Shown: piece after piece, positions 34,812 to 46,986 of the stretch
Numbering within the stretch: the first letter of the stretch is position 1
Layout of the letters: every line of letters begins with the position of its first letter
NCBI GenBank assembly: GCA_023159155.1
Contig: JAJNNX010000013.1
Coordinates: 1,008,378-1,072,377, forward strand
Length of the DNA: 64,000 bases
From: Ustulina deusta
Lineage: Eukaryota > Ascomycota > Sordariomycetes > Xylariales > Xylariaceae
Direction of reading: 5' to 3'
The notes under the pieces: generated by a model
The model's input: the letters and a program-made list of their open reading frames with translations, nothing else
Told to the model about the DNA's origin: nothing
Databases searched by the model: none
Translations under genes and position numbers: made by a program

Positions 34812-37800
34812 GGTTATACATAGTGATACCTCTGCTGTGCCGTGCTGTTACTTTGATTTGTGGTCCCACGTTGAATCCGTCAGAATTAGACTCGACGAAT
34901 CAAGTTATTGGCAATTACATGGCAGTCAGACGGCCGCGCTAACTTGGCAATGTGCATACCGCATACCCGGTTCGCTTACATCCTATAATATCCGTTAAGT
35001 ATGGAAAGTATCGCGATTCGCTCACGTACACCATGTGTAGTCAGCTGGACAGCCCGCCAAGTCTTACTCACCCTTGTATTTATGCAGCGTCGTGGGCGGT
35101 GACCACACGATCAATATTGAACTACATCCTAGATACATCATATTGATTCCTTCAACCCCTCAGGATCTTGAAGCTTACAGCCCCATTGTTGCCATATTTT
35201 AATCCAATAAAGCTAACAACTGTAATTCCATACTAGTTTATATGTTGAAATACCTCAACACCATTCCCCCAGCATCTTATATTGAATGCAGCTTTCAGGT
35301 TACCCCCAATCATGATTTTTTGAGCTATTGACACTAGCTTTGCACCGATTACGATGCATTTAAATGAATAACTCAAATGAGACAAAAACCAACGCTTATT
35401 TGTTGAGCGAATGCCAGAGTGGCAACAATCGCCACGTACAGTGCTGGCTCCCTGATCCTCTCAAGCCCAAAACAACAAGCGATGTTACCGGCCTCCAAAA
35501 GGTCTTTACGGATAGAACCTCACGCGGGACAAAAGGCGTGCAGGGGATATTTTCCCGACCTAATGTAAATCCATTTGACTTAGAAGATGGACTTGAGCTT
35601 CTCCTAAGTCCAAAGAGCTCATAATGGTCCTCTCACACCTCAACGACGTGATAGGAGAAGTCATGGATGTAAAGAGATGCTACCAGGTGAATTTGATGCC
35701 TCGATTTGATATTTAACCGCTAGCCGTCGGAACCGTTTAGTCCCCGAGGACACCCTGACGTGACGGGTTGTCAGGGGGAATAGTTGCTAACTTGCATTCC
35801 GACATCCACGTAATTAACCCTCTGACACGGGTCCCGGAGATAATGCAGTACGGCCAGACGGTGGTAACGCGCATTCCAAAGCAATTGGGTTTAACAAGAA
35901 CTATTAGAGGCCGCTCCAACCTCTAGATTCCCGGACTAAAGCCAACCGCGCCGCCCTTTGCGTTGAATGGCTTGAGATCTGGCCAACGCCAGAAGCCCGG
36001 CTCGAACGTGGTCCTGGGGCTTCCAGACGAGGCTTGTTTGGGGGGTTTAATACGTAATATTGTCATCTGACGCGTAAGAGAGCGTGTCTATCCATGCGCA
36101 TGCTCTTTCGCATGGGAGTCGGATTATTCAGCTTCCTTCTATCAAGGATTCTTGTCCAACCAACTCACCCTATGTGAATAGGCTTAGAATTAAGGACGAG
36201 GTGACAGAAAGCCGGGAGGTCCGTCCGCTTTGCGTATTACCTACATGCTTACGAACGGCATTGGCACATAGATAGACATGCAAAGGTGAGCTTACTAATA
36301 CTTCTAGTATAGAAAAGGCGGGCAACCGATACATATTTCTACTATATCCGATAATTGAGCTACCTACTAGTACAGTAGATAAGTGATGTTGTTGGACGGA
36401 TGGAGCTTGACATGCAAACGTGAGGGGTAATTGGGCACTATCCTCGAGCTAGCCACCGTCACGCTAATAGCTTGGCAACTCGAGACTAGTCATATTAGGA
36501 AAGGATAAACAAAGAGATCCTGTGTAGGCTATATTTTTCACCCTCGCGGTTCACCAAGGGTATATGATATGATGAACACATTCAAGCCTATATGACCTTT
36601 CCTAAAACAACCTTCCGAGAATACCGCCGACGCAGTTTTACGACGACGCACTTCCTGTGTCCTGTAGCATTTACTTGGCAATACACTTTGATTATAAGGT
36701 AGAGAGTCAGGTCAACATCTTAAGGCAGGTCCTGCAGAGTCCTCGGATAAACTCTCCACCAAATATGGTTATGGGGCCAACTAAAGTTGAAGGGGTTGCG
36801 GAGTGTGTTAGCTTTAACAGGGTTGCCTTGTTTATCACATACAGTTAGTAGGTATATCTGTACAAACGTAGTTAGCTAAGAAATTTATCCAGAAAAGGAG
36901 TTATATGTGAACAATTAGGTCGTCCTGCAGAGGACAATAGTATGTTAAACTAAGGTCGCGTTCGAGGAGGTCGGAGTTTAACACAGTCAACGCAACGAAT
37001 AGCGGAAGCACCAGAGTGAATAAGGTAGAATTGATGCAGTCAATTGGGTAGAAGATAGTTTACATATGTTCACCATTGATAAGACATACATACAATTTAT
37101 ATGGGGGTTTAATAAGAAACCGGGGCAGGAAGCATCGTATGAAGTCATCTGCTAAGCTATTATTGTAGCGGTAGAGTTCATAAGATTTGAACCCATCCTT
37201 TATCATCTATTCGCTTAACACTTCCTACAGCTAGTCCACTAACAACAATAAGGACCGCCCCTAGTGCGGCTGCCGAGGAGGTTTAAGGCATATTCAGCCA
37301 ACTGTTTGGTTAGTAATGTAGTGTAAGCTGTCGAAGAGCTATGTTTTGGCACATTCTTCCGCCATTGCGGGGAGCCGAAGCTTTGACCTCAAACTAAGAA
37401 GTAGCTAGGATTTTAACCGCAGGCGGGTAGGGATCGTGAAGGAATCATTAGTGCTACAAGAAAAAGTGGGATTTGTGCCCCTCTAAGTACTATCATGTCT
37501 GCTTGACACTCCCTACGGCTCTTGCAGCAGACACAGAGGAGCGCGGCAGTAGAAGTTTTAAGGAATGACGGCTTTAGTTGTCGGTGTGAGTTTCTCACCG
37601 ATTCTGACACCATCCTTCTGCATTTTGGCCTTGCCTTACCCTAGCTCACCATGATGTCAGCTTATTGAGCGAATGCTTTTGAATATATGAGATCAAAGCT
37701 CAGTAGAAGTCTGGGTCCAAATGAAGTTCTCCAGCCAACTACTTCCTTATTTACCATTGAGACCAGAACAGAGGGGGTTTATGAAATTTCCTAATTTTTC

Positions 37801-37851
37801 CTCCCTTTCTATAAACGCCGTGGCCACTAGCCACACTCCCTGACCTAGACA
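34812..37851. other. Gene-free 3-kb gap inside the cluster
   Basis: About 3 kb between NRPS1 and the regulator gene. The DNA is moderately AT-rich with many stops in all frames. A small ORF at 35364-35624 (86 codons) has no repeats, signal peptide or protease sites to suggest a precursor peptide. Parts around 37080-37600 look like worn coding sequence. I can name nothing here. Confidence 0.4.
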
Positions 37852-40773
37852 ATGTCAAAATCACCTTCAGCACCTGGCCACACAACGGATCCCAAGAAGC
37901 CGCCCAAGACGATCACAAGACGCCGTGGTGCATGCAAGGGCTGTAAACTTAAGAAGATTCGATGTGGGCATATACACGTATTTCACTTAAATTGTCATGC
38001 ACAAAGAGTAAGGAGCGTTATTGTTAATTGGGCTAACAATATATATGTATATTATAGGCAATGGGGGAACTCCTTGCTCCGCATGCGACGTAAGGCATCC
38101 CCTACGTTGGTAGCTCTCCGTTACCGTTACCGTTACCTCACAGCTGATCTGTTGCATTCAAAGCGGACCGGTTCAACATGTAAATACGAACCGAAAAAAC
38201 CCTCCGACACGGGCGAACCTGATCTACACGCACTAGGCAAGCCTCATGTTTCGAACCAGCTGGAGCACAACAGAGATCGTCCCCCGAGTTCTACGGAGAG
38301 CGAGGGCCTCGACAGTGCCAATGAGCCCCAAACTTTATCGATGGTGGGTTCTTCGCCCACCATGTTCTCCCTTGACACGAACATGGACTTTTTATTTTCG
38401 TCCGGGACCTTTGCATTCCCGAATCCGTCCGAAGATCTGGGCATCGACCAGGCCGCTCCGCTGCTGAGTAACTACCATGTCGTCGGGGGCATATCGGGCA
38501 CAGAGCATCCCGTAAACCACTCGGCAATTTCTTCGGCTATGCATCTAGATGAATTTGAAACGGGCGGAAGCACTGCCGCAGACAGTGCTGGCGCGCTGTC
38601 GTCACCGTGGCGCACGCTCGAGCGGCGAATGACCCAAGGAACTAACCATGTAAGTTATCGTTCTGTGATCCGCGATAGAATGAAGCTAGAGCAAGAATAT
38701 TAAGAGGATACGGCCCCTGAAGGGATTGCCAGAGTATTGCCGAATGGACGCAGACATTGACTTTCGTTTCACTACGGCCTTCGGCCTGCCGGAGTTACCC
38801 AAGCCACGGAGAGACTCGCGCAAGCACCTTGAAATCTGCCGCATACTGCGCAGCTTAACGAAGTCTCAGTCACCTACTAGTAATCGCAAATATGGTAGTA
38901 TTCAAAACGGATCTTCGCTTTCGAAGACCGCACAAGAAGAGACCATCGAGCGATGTGTCAAAGGTTCGTCGAACATTCCTCTTCTGGGTGCAACTATAAC
39001 GCATGAGAGTCTGGGCCTTCTTTTTAGGCATTCTCGCTAAATATTGACTTCAGCTTGTTTCGAGAGCGACGCCGAGTGAGTGCACACACTTACACGCGGG
39101 AAAGCCGGCAGGCGTGCGCTTGCCCCAGGGTACTGCCATTGACCGTCTGTGATAGAATCCCTATGTTCCTGCGGAAGGCCAACGTGATCAAGAGAATTTC
39201 AGAGGTGCGCGAATCGCCACATCCTGATGTCTTATCGTCGCTTTTTAGCGACGCCATCGTCACGATGGGACTCGAAGCGTTGCGGGACCCCGTCGACGAA
39301 AGGCGAGTTCCCCCGATTGATGGCCCGGAGCGATTTGGTTCGCTCTTAAATACGTTGGGCGAATTGTATCCAGTACCAAGTAGCCTACTAAAGCTTCAAG
39401 TAAGTGAGATACATCTTACGTCGACCCAAGAACGCCATGTGGCAGGAATTATACACAGAGTCGACTAACATATCCCGCCTTCTGCTCGCGTGCGATTTGT
39501 AGACTGCAGTTCTAGTTGTACGTACTTCCTCGCCACTCGTGACATAGGCGACGTTCGATGTCGGACCGTTGAAAGTCTAATAAATTCGATGACCAGAGCA
39601 TCATCGCTTCGAATATCAACGATCCCCGGCTGCCCGAGGTGCTGTCCATAGGGGTCCATTGCGTCCGAGAACTACGATTCACTAATTCCAATAGCATACG
39701 GAAAACATTGACGCACGCAGACGACCAGAGGTTCGCCAAACGTTCTGTCTGGGTCCTGTACTGTCTAGAGACCAGATTTTCCGTAACTCGTGGCATTCCT
39801 CCGGTGCGTAGTGTTTCTCGGCTATCTCGCACACGCCTTTGAACAGACGGATTCTCCGATAATAGTAGCACTAACTTGTCGTCTCCAAGTTACTTCATTC
39901 CGACTTCATCGACCATCTTCCCATGGCACCCGACCATCCGGAAAAACATGACGCGTTGGTCCTCCAGACCGCGGCGGCGGTACTGCTCGCCAGAAGTTTC
40001 AGCCGCGTGTACGTGCAGCCGATGTCCGTGAAGACGACGACGGAGCTACAGGGCTGCACGTCGGAGTTGGCGCGATGGCGCTCTTGCCTTTCGGACCATG
40101 CGAAGCAACTTGTCGCGGGTCGAGGATTTGACGGTCTTCGTGGAGATGACGATGCTGGCGCGAAGCTGCGTCTATTCTGTTCATACCACGAGTGCGTTTA
40201 CCTCTTGTTCGGGCCGTGGCTCCCACCCCTGTTAGAATCGATGCCGCCGCCGCAAGCTACTCCTGTCCGCGACGGCGATGCGCAGCTTAACCCGGAGTCA
40301 GGGGGCGCATCCACGACGGATCGCAGGCTCGCGGTGGCCGACACACTGGAAAGGTGTCTCGAGTCGGCTTACATGATTGTCTCTCACGCCAACGAAATCG
40401 TAGCCGTGGACAAGACATTGGCAAGGTAACTGCTACCATCTACCATTACCCATTACCATCCCACTTCCTCCGACACAAAAGCCAGAGAGGGATAGAGGAT
40501 GACGTTCAGTCTCCCCTTTGCTTTCTTCGTCCATCTAACAGTAAGAGTTATTCTGACAACGCACGTCTCACCAGGCGCCTGCACGGCTTAATGATAATCT
40601 CCGTATGCGTAATCACTTACGGCGTCCAGTACGGAGACCCGGATACGAGGAAGGAGTCTATGGCATATCTGGGGATTTGCTGCGGAACGTTCGGCGGCAT
40701 GTATTTAACCGACAGCTCACTGCCATTCGAGGACATATTAGATCTAGTCAGAATTATACGATCGGATGGCTGA
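37852..40773 (+). CDS. Zn2Cys6 transcription factor with fungal_trans domain, probable cluster regulator
   Basis: Ten exons close in phase to about 703 aa: 37852-37963, 38058-38089, 38164-38649, 38705-38963, 39054-39075, 39156-39399, 39503-39517, 39597-39803, 39890-40425 and 40575-40773. Splicing exons 1-3 builds a perfect binuclear cluster with CKGC, KIRC, PCSAC and STC at about residues 29-55, whose six cysteines bind two zinc ions. A Ser/Pro-rich acidic region follows. The middle-homology (fungal_trans) domain is seen as RFAKRSVWVLYCLETRFS and DFIDHLPMAPDH, and the C-terminus as YLGICCGTFGGMYLTD. Exons of 22 and 15 nt are unusually small. The gene is convergent with NRPS2, whose stop lies 100 bp away. 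A role as pathway activator is inferred from position. Confidence 0.85.
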
Positions 40774-40872
40774 TCAATCAGGGAACGCGACCAACCCACT
40801 GCGGTGCTTGGATATAGTATATGTGAATGCGTAGATGAAACTAACTTAGCGACCCCTCTCCCCGCCCCTTTT

Positions 40873-43800
40873 TCAACTACTAAGCACAGGGAAGTTAAAA
40901 TGCGGTTGGCTATCACTGTCAGATATAAAAGGGTTCGCGGGAGGGACACGGACACCTCTCGGTGCTTTGGTTGCCCTCCCCTTCGCAGTAGCGGTAGGTT
41001 TGAGACAAATCTCGACCTGGTCACCGAGAACGCGACTGCGACGGTATATATCTCTGAAAGTCAACTTGAGCCCGGCCTCCTTAGCCAAGTTCGCAAGTCT
41101 CATGGCGGCCAACGAATCGCCGCCTCGCTTGACGAAATCGTCGTCCAAGCTAAGCTCGTCGACATTGACTTTGAGAATCCGGGCCCACAGCCCCGCGACC
41201 CGTCGCTCCATATCCGTGACTGGCGGCCGGCCGACAGACTCCTTCTTCGTCGGCCTGCGCCAGGCCAGAAGTTCCTGCTTGTGCAGCGAGGCGATTATCC
41301 GCTGCAGCGCCCGGCGATCTCGTTTGCCCGACGTCGTGACGGGCAGGGCACGGAGCGGCAGGTATGCCGCGGGCAACATGTAGCGCGCCACCTTGCTCGC
41401 GAGTTGTTCCTCAGCGTTTCCGAGCAAGGCATGTAGTCTCGCCTGGACCACGGCGTCGATCGAGGACAGGTCAGCGGAAACCGCCAACTGCGGACCGAGG
41501 CAGACGAAGGCGACCAGCATTTTGTCCTCGTCGCCCCCTCCGCGAGGAACGCCAACCTCTACGGCCAGCTCGACCACCACGGCAGCCTTCAGATGCGTCT
41601 CGATATCGCCCAGCTCGATGCGCTGGCCTCGCAATTTAACCTGCATGTCCTTGCGGCCGAAATACAACAGCGATCCGTCGCCGCACCGCGCCACCAGGTC
41701 CCCCGTCTTGTACATGCGGCGCGTCGTCTCCTGTTCTTCGGCGCGAAACTCAGGCCACGCGCACCACGCGGGGTTCTCGATGAAGACCTGAGCCGTCCGC
41801 TCCTCGTCGCCGATATATCCCCTGCCGACGGCGTGGCTCTCCAGCACGAGCTCGCCGACAGCTCCCACAGGCAGCAACCTGTCGTGGTTCGACGGGTCGA
41901 CGACCCAACTCTTGTTGCCCGTCGGCCGGCCAATATTCCGGGGATGCGACCCCGACGACAGCGGGCCCACGACGGCTGAAGTAGGACATACCTCGCTAGG
42001 TCCATAGCCGCCGAGGAGAAGGTTGACGCGCGGCGCCCATTTTGCAATGACGTCGGCCGTTAGGGCCTCGCCGCCGAGGACGAGGGTTTTGATGCCGCTC
42101 GCTGCCTCGAGGTTTAGGTGCGAGACCACCGACGGCGTAAAGTTGGCGTAATTGGCGCGCATGCGCGCCGCGGCGCCGCCGACGTCGTTCATCAGATCGT
42201 GGTCCGACGGCACGCAGAGACACGACCCCGACAGCAACCCCAGCAGGATTTCCTTCAGCGACACGTCGAACGAGTACGATGTGGACTGGAGCACGCGGCT
42301 GTCGGGGCCGAGTCGGAACGCCGGGCCGAATGCGAGCGCATAGGCGCAGAACGCTCGGTGCTCGATTGCGCAGCCCTTGGGCTCGCCCGTGCTGCCCGAT
42401 GTGAAGATCACGTAGGCGAGGTCGGAGGGGCTGGCGCTTGGGTTCGTCCAGTTTGCTGCTGCCGGCTGTGTCTCTTCGTCTACGAAGGACTGGTCCAAGA
42501 TGACGGTTTGCAAGCCGATTTCATCGTATTTCGCCGCGGGCGCGTCGGTGGTGAGGACGAATCGTGCCTTCGCCTTCGAAGCAATGGATCTGACCCGATC
42601 TAGGGGGATATTTTCGTCTAGCGGGATGAAGGCGGAGCCGGCCTTCATGACGGCCAGCATGGCCACTATAGCCCAGACTGAATGGGGGAACTGCAGGATC
42701 ACCTTCTCCTCGGATTGGAATTTCAGTTTGGTGAAGAAAGCGTTCGCCACTTGGTTTGTCAGAGCTTCGAGCTCGGCGTAGGAGAGCGATCCATCGTGGG
42801 CGACGATAGCAGGAACGTCTGGACGCAGTCGAGCTCGCTCCCGTACCATTTCGTGTATACAGCTCTCCTGCTTCGGTAGATCGCCTCCGTTCCACTTCTG
42901 CATCGTTTTTATATCGCCCCGACTACATGACGGTATGTCCTTGATCCTGCAAGCAGGATTACTCAAGACGTACTCGAGGGACAGGACGAACATCTCGGTA
43001 ATGCTCTCGGCCAGCCAACGCTCGACAGTGCGTCCCGTCCGCAGTTGAACTACCACCTCCGCCCCGGTATAGATGATTGTCAAAGTCACATCGTGCTAGC
43101 CAATCTCGTCAATGGAATGCTATATAATCATGCAAGAGTATGCCATGAACTCACCTCCTCAAATCCCCTTGCCTTGATCGGCTTTATACTCAAGGCCTGG
43201 TCCGGTTTATTTGACGCAATAGTGCAATCCTGCCAACACACGATTGAGTTGCAAAGTCGTTTGCCGTCGTACATTGGGGTCCACAATGTCGGCGCATCTA
43301 CCTCACTGTCTTGGACTGTTTGCTCGTGTAGCCTTTTCACGAGATCCGTGACTTGGTCATCATCCACGATAGGCTTCGTACATAGAGAATCGTGTCGAGT
43401 AAACCGGCTGCTGTCGGTGTCACCCGGTATGAGCTTATACATACAACAAGGCTGTTCTAAGTGAAGGTACTTCGCCAATACGACCAACCAGAGAGCTTGG
43501 AGCATATTCGTGGGCGTGACTCCATCGTCCAAACACCGAAGAAGCAGAGCTTCGCCCAGTGAACTTGGCATCGTCACATTTGTATATTCTGCTCCCATCT
43601 TCTCTTCTTCGACCATGCCGAGGCCAATAATGGTGGGCTCTGCATTTTTCATGCGCCCCAACACGTGGCCTGGCGGATGTTTCTCTCCCTCTTCCTGGAC
43701 AACGAGGGGAGCATCAGGCGGCGGTTCCGGAACAGCTAGTGCGTGATAAATCCGGGGAATATCTATTAGTATTCCGACCAAACAGTCATCATCAATGGCG

Positions 43801-44261
43801 ATGCAGCTGTAGGAGAGTCTGAACAACAAAGGGGCGCCGTCGGCCGTGTATGCCTGTGCCATGTGCATCGGTGCCCCTGCATCGAGGATTGGCAATGGGT
43901 TCTGCTCTACCTTGGCCTCGAAATCATCCGCCTCTCCAAAATGCGCATGTGTAAACAAGGCATCGTGATTTTTGACCACTACCCGAAAAATGTCGGTAGC
44001 GTCTGACCCAATAGCGAATACAGTCCTTAGTTCTGCCCGTCGCTGAACGACCTTTTGCCACGCATGTCGTAGTCTATTGATGCAAACGTCTTCCCCGTCG
44101 CACATCTGTAGTTCAAAGAGGATAGCTTGGCCATCGAAAGCCCCCCTCAAGTCTAGCGCACGACGTTGCCCTTCCGAGCATTGTAAGACGGACTCGATCT
44201 CGTGATCATTGACAATTTTCCGCAGCAATGGGAAGCTGAATTGCTGCATCATTACCGCCAC
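40873..44261 (-). CDS. Monomodular NRPS2, C(degenerate)-A-T
   Basis: Exon 1 is 43155-44261, a 59-nt intron 43096-43154, and exon 2 40873-43095, giving about 1109 aa. The first 410 residues align with a condensation domain but are eroded: the SPxQ element reads CSEGQ and the catalytic HHxxxDG position reads SCIAIDD (about 149-155), so condensation activity is doubtful. The A domain (about 420-960) is complete: IFTSGSTGEPKG, YGPSE, YKTGDLVAR and SGKRDRRAL with the A10 Lys. The carrier domain is complete (FVKRGGDSLAAM, about 1025-1036) and is followed by a 50-residue basic, disordered tail. The gene is markedly more GC-rich than NRPS1. It follows the thioesterase gene on the same strand. It may activate a residue for NRPS1 in trans or make a separate product. 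An extra N-terminal exon in 44326-44565 cannot be excluded. Confidence 0.9.
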
Positions 44262-44887
44262 ATAAAGGGTAGTTACTTAATAGCTTCAAATGGATACGAT
44301 CTATCTAATGGTAGTTGCAAAAATCTCACGAACTCACCTGAAGACTAAATTGATTGTTCCGTGTTGCGAAACCGAACTCACGCGATACCGAGAATACTGA
44401 GGCTTTATTGGTCCTAGCTTTCCATGCACATGTGTAGGCTAACGTGCGATCGGAGCGGTATTGACGGAAGACGACCGAACTTATGATACCGAAAAGTAGG
44501 TGTAAATTCTCGGCTCGGATTCTCCGTTCTTGCCAACCCAACGGTATTATTATACCCAACTCCAAGCATTCTGAAAACGTGATTACGGGGCCCTGCTCGG
44601 TAATTAATTGCTAGGGAGTACATACACCCCTATTACCGGAAAAGAAGGCTCGGTCGGATTTGTGGTACCTGTTCATATAGCCGTAGTAATGGTTGATAGG
44701 GTAGCAATGGATGGCTTAAAGAAATCCTCTTGCTGACAGTTATAATTACACCAAGAGCCCAGCGCCACACTTCATGTGAAGATATGCGCCCATGACACCC
44801 GTGTTTTGAAACCCTAGTGTATGCACAAACAGAGTAAGTATTAAGCAACGAGCACCTCAGTTAGATCTTAGCTATATGTAATAATAC
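44262..44887. other. Gene-free stretch between thioesterase and NRPS2
   Basis: About 625 bp, presumably the NRPS2 promoter and thioesterase 3' end. It contains one CGGAA at 44637-44641. A frame at 44326-44565 (-) could splice in phase to NRPS2 at the acceptor before 44244, but its translation resembles no NRPS part. Confidence 0.35.
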
Positions 44888-45709
44888 TTAATCACCCCCC
44901 GCGTCTTCTAATATTTCACATGCTCGAGAAAGCTCTTCAGTCAAGCCATCCACATTCTCATCCGTGAACAAGGTATAGTGATTCCCCGGCACGTCCAAAA
45001 CATGAGCGAAAAAATCAGGTTGATGATTCTCCCACCCCAGAACGTTGTTCCCTCCGCGGATTTTCGTGTCGGCAACACTGTGACTCTTGCTCGCGCGGAG
45101 AAGGATGACAGGGGGTAATTCAGTCCTAGTCGACGCATTCCGAGAGTCTCGACCCCACTGCTGAGAGAACTTGGCCGAGTTCGCTAAGCTCTGCAGAGTG
45201 ACTCTCTTCGACTCTTCCGTCGTCGCCTCGCCCCATTCTATGGCGGGCGTGTCTTTATCGCGTCCGCCCTCGTCGGCGGACGGGTAATACGTGTCCATCA
45301 TGACGACACCGAGAACGGGGATTTCTGCATTTCCGGATAAGACCTTGGCCATCTCTAGGGCGATGAGGCCGCCGACGGACCATCCCCCGAAGATCAGGGG
45401 GCCGCGGGGCAGTTCGGGAAGAATGAGGTCGACGTATGTCCGAGCCATTTGGTTGATGCCGCCCGGCCAGGCGGCGTCGTCGACTAGCTTCTCGTTGCTT
45501 ATGCCCCAGACATTTCGCTCGAGATCACCCATGTAGTAGTAATTAACAGTAGTGCCTCCTCCGTCGTGGATTAAGACGAGCGACGGCAGTTCCGAAAATT
45601 CGGGATCGTCTTGTATAAGTGCGGGGATGACGCCGAACATTATTTCTGACCGTCTAAAAATGAAAGCCCGCAGTAACTCGGTTGTAAAATTCTTCTGCTG
45701 TGAATGCAT
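44888..45709 (-). CDS. Free-standing thioesterase (alpha/beta hydrolase)
   Basis: An intronless frame of 273 aa. The N-terminal family signature LVLIHDGGGTT (about 44-54) is followed by the nucleophile elbow GGWSVGG with Ser at about 111, an acid candidate in MMDTYY (Asp about 139) and the His of GNHYTLF (about 244). This is the order and spacing of PKS/NRPS thioesterase domains, here as a separate protein. Such enzymes release a chain from the last carrier domain or clear misloaded carriers. Neither NRPS ends in a thioesterase, and this gene is on the same strand as NRPS2 and just upstream of it, so NRPS2 is the likeliest partner. The first 23 residues may not be translated, since a second Met at about 24 fits the family start better. 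Confidence 0.88.
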   Translation of the reverse strand: MHSQQKNFTTELLRAFIFRRSEIMFGVIPALIQDDPEFSELPSLVLIHDGGGTTVNYYYMGDLERNVWGISNEKLVDDAAWPGGINQMARTYVDLILPELPRGPLIFGGWSVGGLIALEMAKVLSGNAEIPVLGVVMMDTYYPSADEGGRDKDTPAIEWGEATTEESKRVTLQSLANSAKFSQQWGRDSRNASTRTELPPVILLRASKSHSVADTKIRGGNNVLGWENHQPDFFAHVLDVPGNHYTLFTDENVDGLTEELSRACEILEDAGGD

Positions 45710-46986
45710 GTATTGCCCGTTCCTGTTCCAGTTATTAATTGACCTTTACCTCAGGAGGCTTTGGGGTGCGCATAACCCAGTAAGCTTAATCCGTTTGCAT
45801 GGTTTACCGAATACCGAAATACCGGTCTTACGCATTGGATTTTGAGCCCGGTAACAGAAGCGACCCTAGGGATCCTCGGAATAGCTTATGTTTCTGATTA
45901 TGGGTCTCGCTGGAGAGGAACTTTTCCCTGTAACATGATCGCATCTGGGGTTCTGTTAGCAGAGAGTATCGGAATAGAGGCAGGAGGCCTAGCAGTTTAT
46001 TTAGCACCTGAAGCAGTTAGCCCTTAGTGCATTACTCACCAACTAGACTAGTTACTGCCGCCCGGCACGTTCTGGGACACTTCGGAAGCGGTAAAGTTTT
46101 AAATGCCTTTTGGAAGAGTACAGGTAAATTGAACATTAGATAGAATTCGTGGAACTTCTAATAGTTTTACTACTGCTGGGTGCTGTATGGAGGCAGCCCC
46201 TAAACCTCGTGTCTTTACTGCGCTCGATTAGGTGGTGTGACAGGTCCCGGAGCAAGAAACATGGCATGATGGTTGTATTTATTGCATGGGATCGTAACAA
46301 CATGAACGATTAACTACACTAAGCATATGATTGATGACAAGATTTGGTGTCAATTAAGAACTTTGTTGGATGTGTATACGTTGATTTATAACATCCTCAT
46401 CGGCGGTAAGATACTACCTTATTTTGAGAAATAGCGCCAGTGAAGACGTTGGCCGTTCATGCAGTGTTGTAAACTACTCATTGACACGAGCTGACGCATT
46501 ACAGAAGCGTTTACATATTAGATTAGAATGGTTGCACAAGTGCTGAATTGACTACTTCGCGAATTCTTTCAACAAGTCTTCTTGAACTAAGAATTTGAAG
46601 AGAGGTTTAAGTTGGTAGATACGAAGAGTTACCTAGGTACCTACTTAGGTAAGGGGGTCCATCGCCGTTCCACGGCCACTACTGCCCGAGAACTGGGGAT
46701 TTGGAGTGAGGCTTACAGCAAGAAGTGGCCAATCAAAAGACCCCTTGTTTGTCTGAAGTGTTCCTTGTGGCTGTGCGAGGACTAGCCGTATTTGGCGTAG
46801 GTCATACCGACTTAGCTCAGCAGGATTTAGACACGAGGAATCAACACACTTCTGCGGCGTTTTGACCAATTCAGTATGAATCACTTGTTCCACAGGCCCC
46901 CAGAAATGGATCATCAGAAATAAATCACCCTCATTCTACACACCAAGGGTGATAGTACGCTGCATCAATGACCAGGCGGGAGAGAG
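45710..46986. promoter_or_regulatory. Divergent region between thioesterase and JmjC-like gene
   Basis: About 1.28 kb separating divergent genes. CGGAA occurs at 45877, 45970 and 46083, the same word that is clustered upstream of NRPS1. Three copies here are only mildly more than chance. No other feature is visible. Confidence 0.35.

Noticed and set aside
35364..35624. 86-codon ORF as a possible UstYa-partner precursor peptide (RiPP)
   Set aside because: No signal peptide, no repeated core segments and no Lys-Arg processing sites; the cluster already has NRPSs as peptide source.
38726..40773. A second regulator gene downstream of the Zn2Cys6 ORF
   Set aside because: All pieces join in phase with the zinc-cluster exons into a single 703-aa regulator, with fungal_trans motifs in the right order.
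40804..43089. Several plus-strand ORFs of 60-210 codons opposite NRPS2
   Set aside because: They are GC-driven shadows of the NRPS2 coding strand and show no protein motifs.
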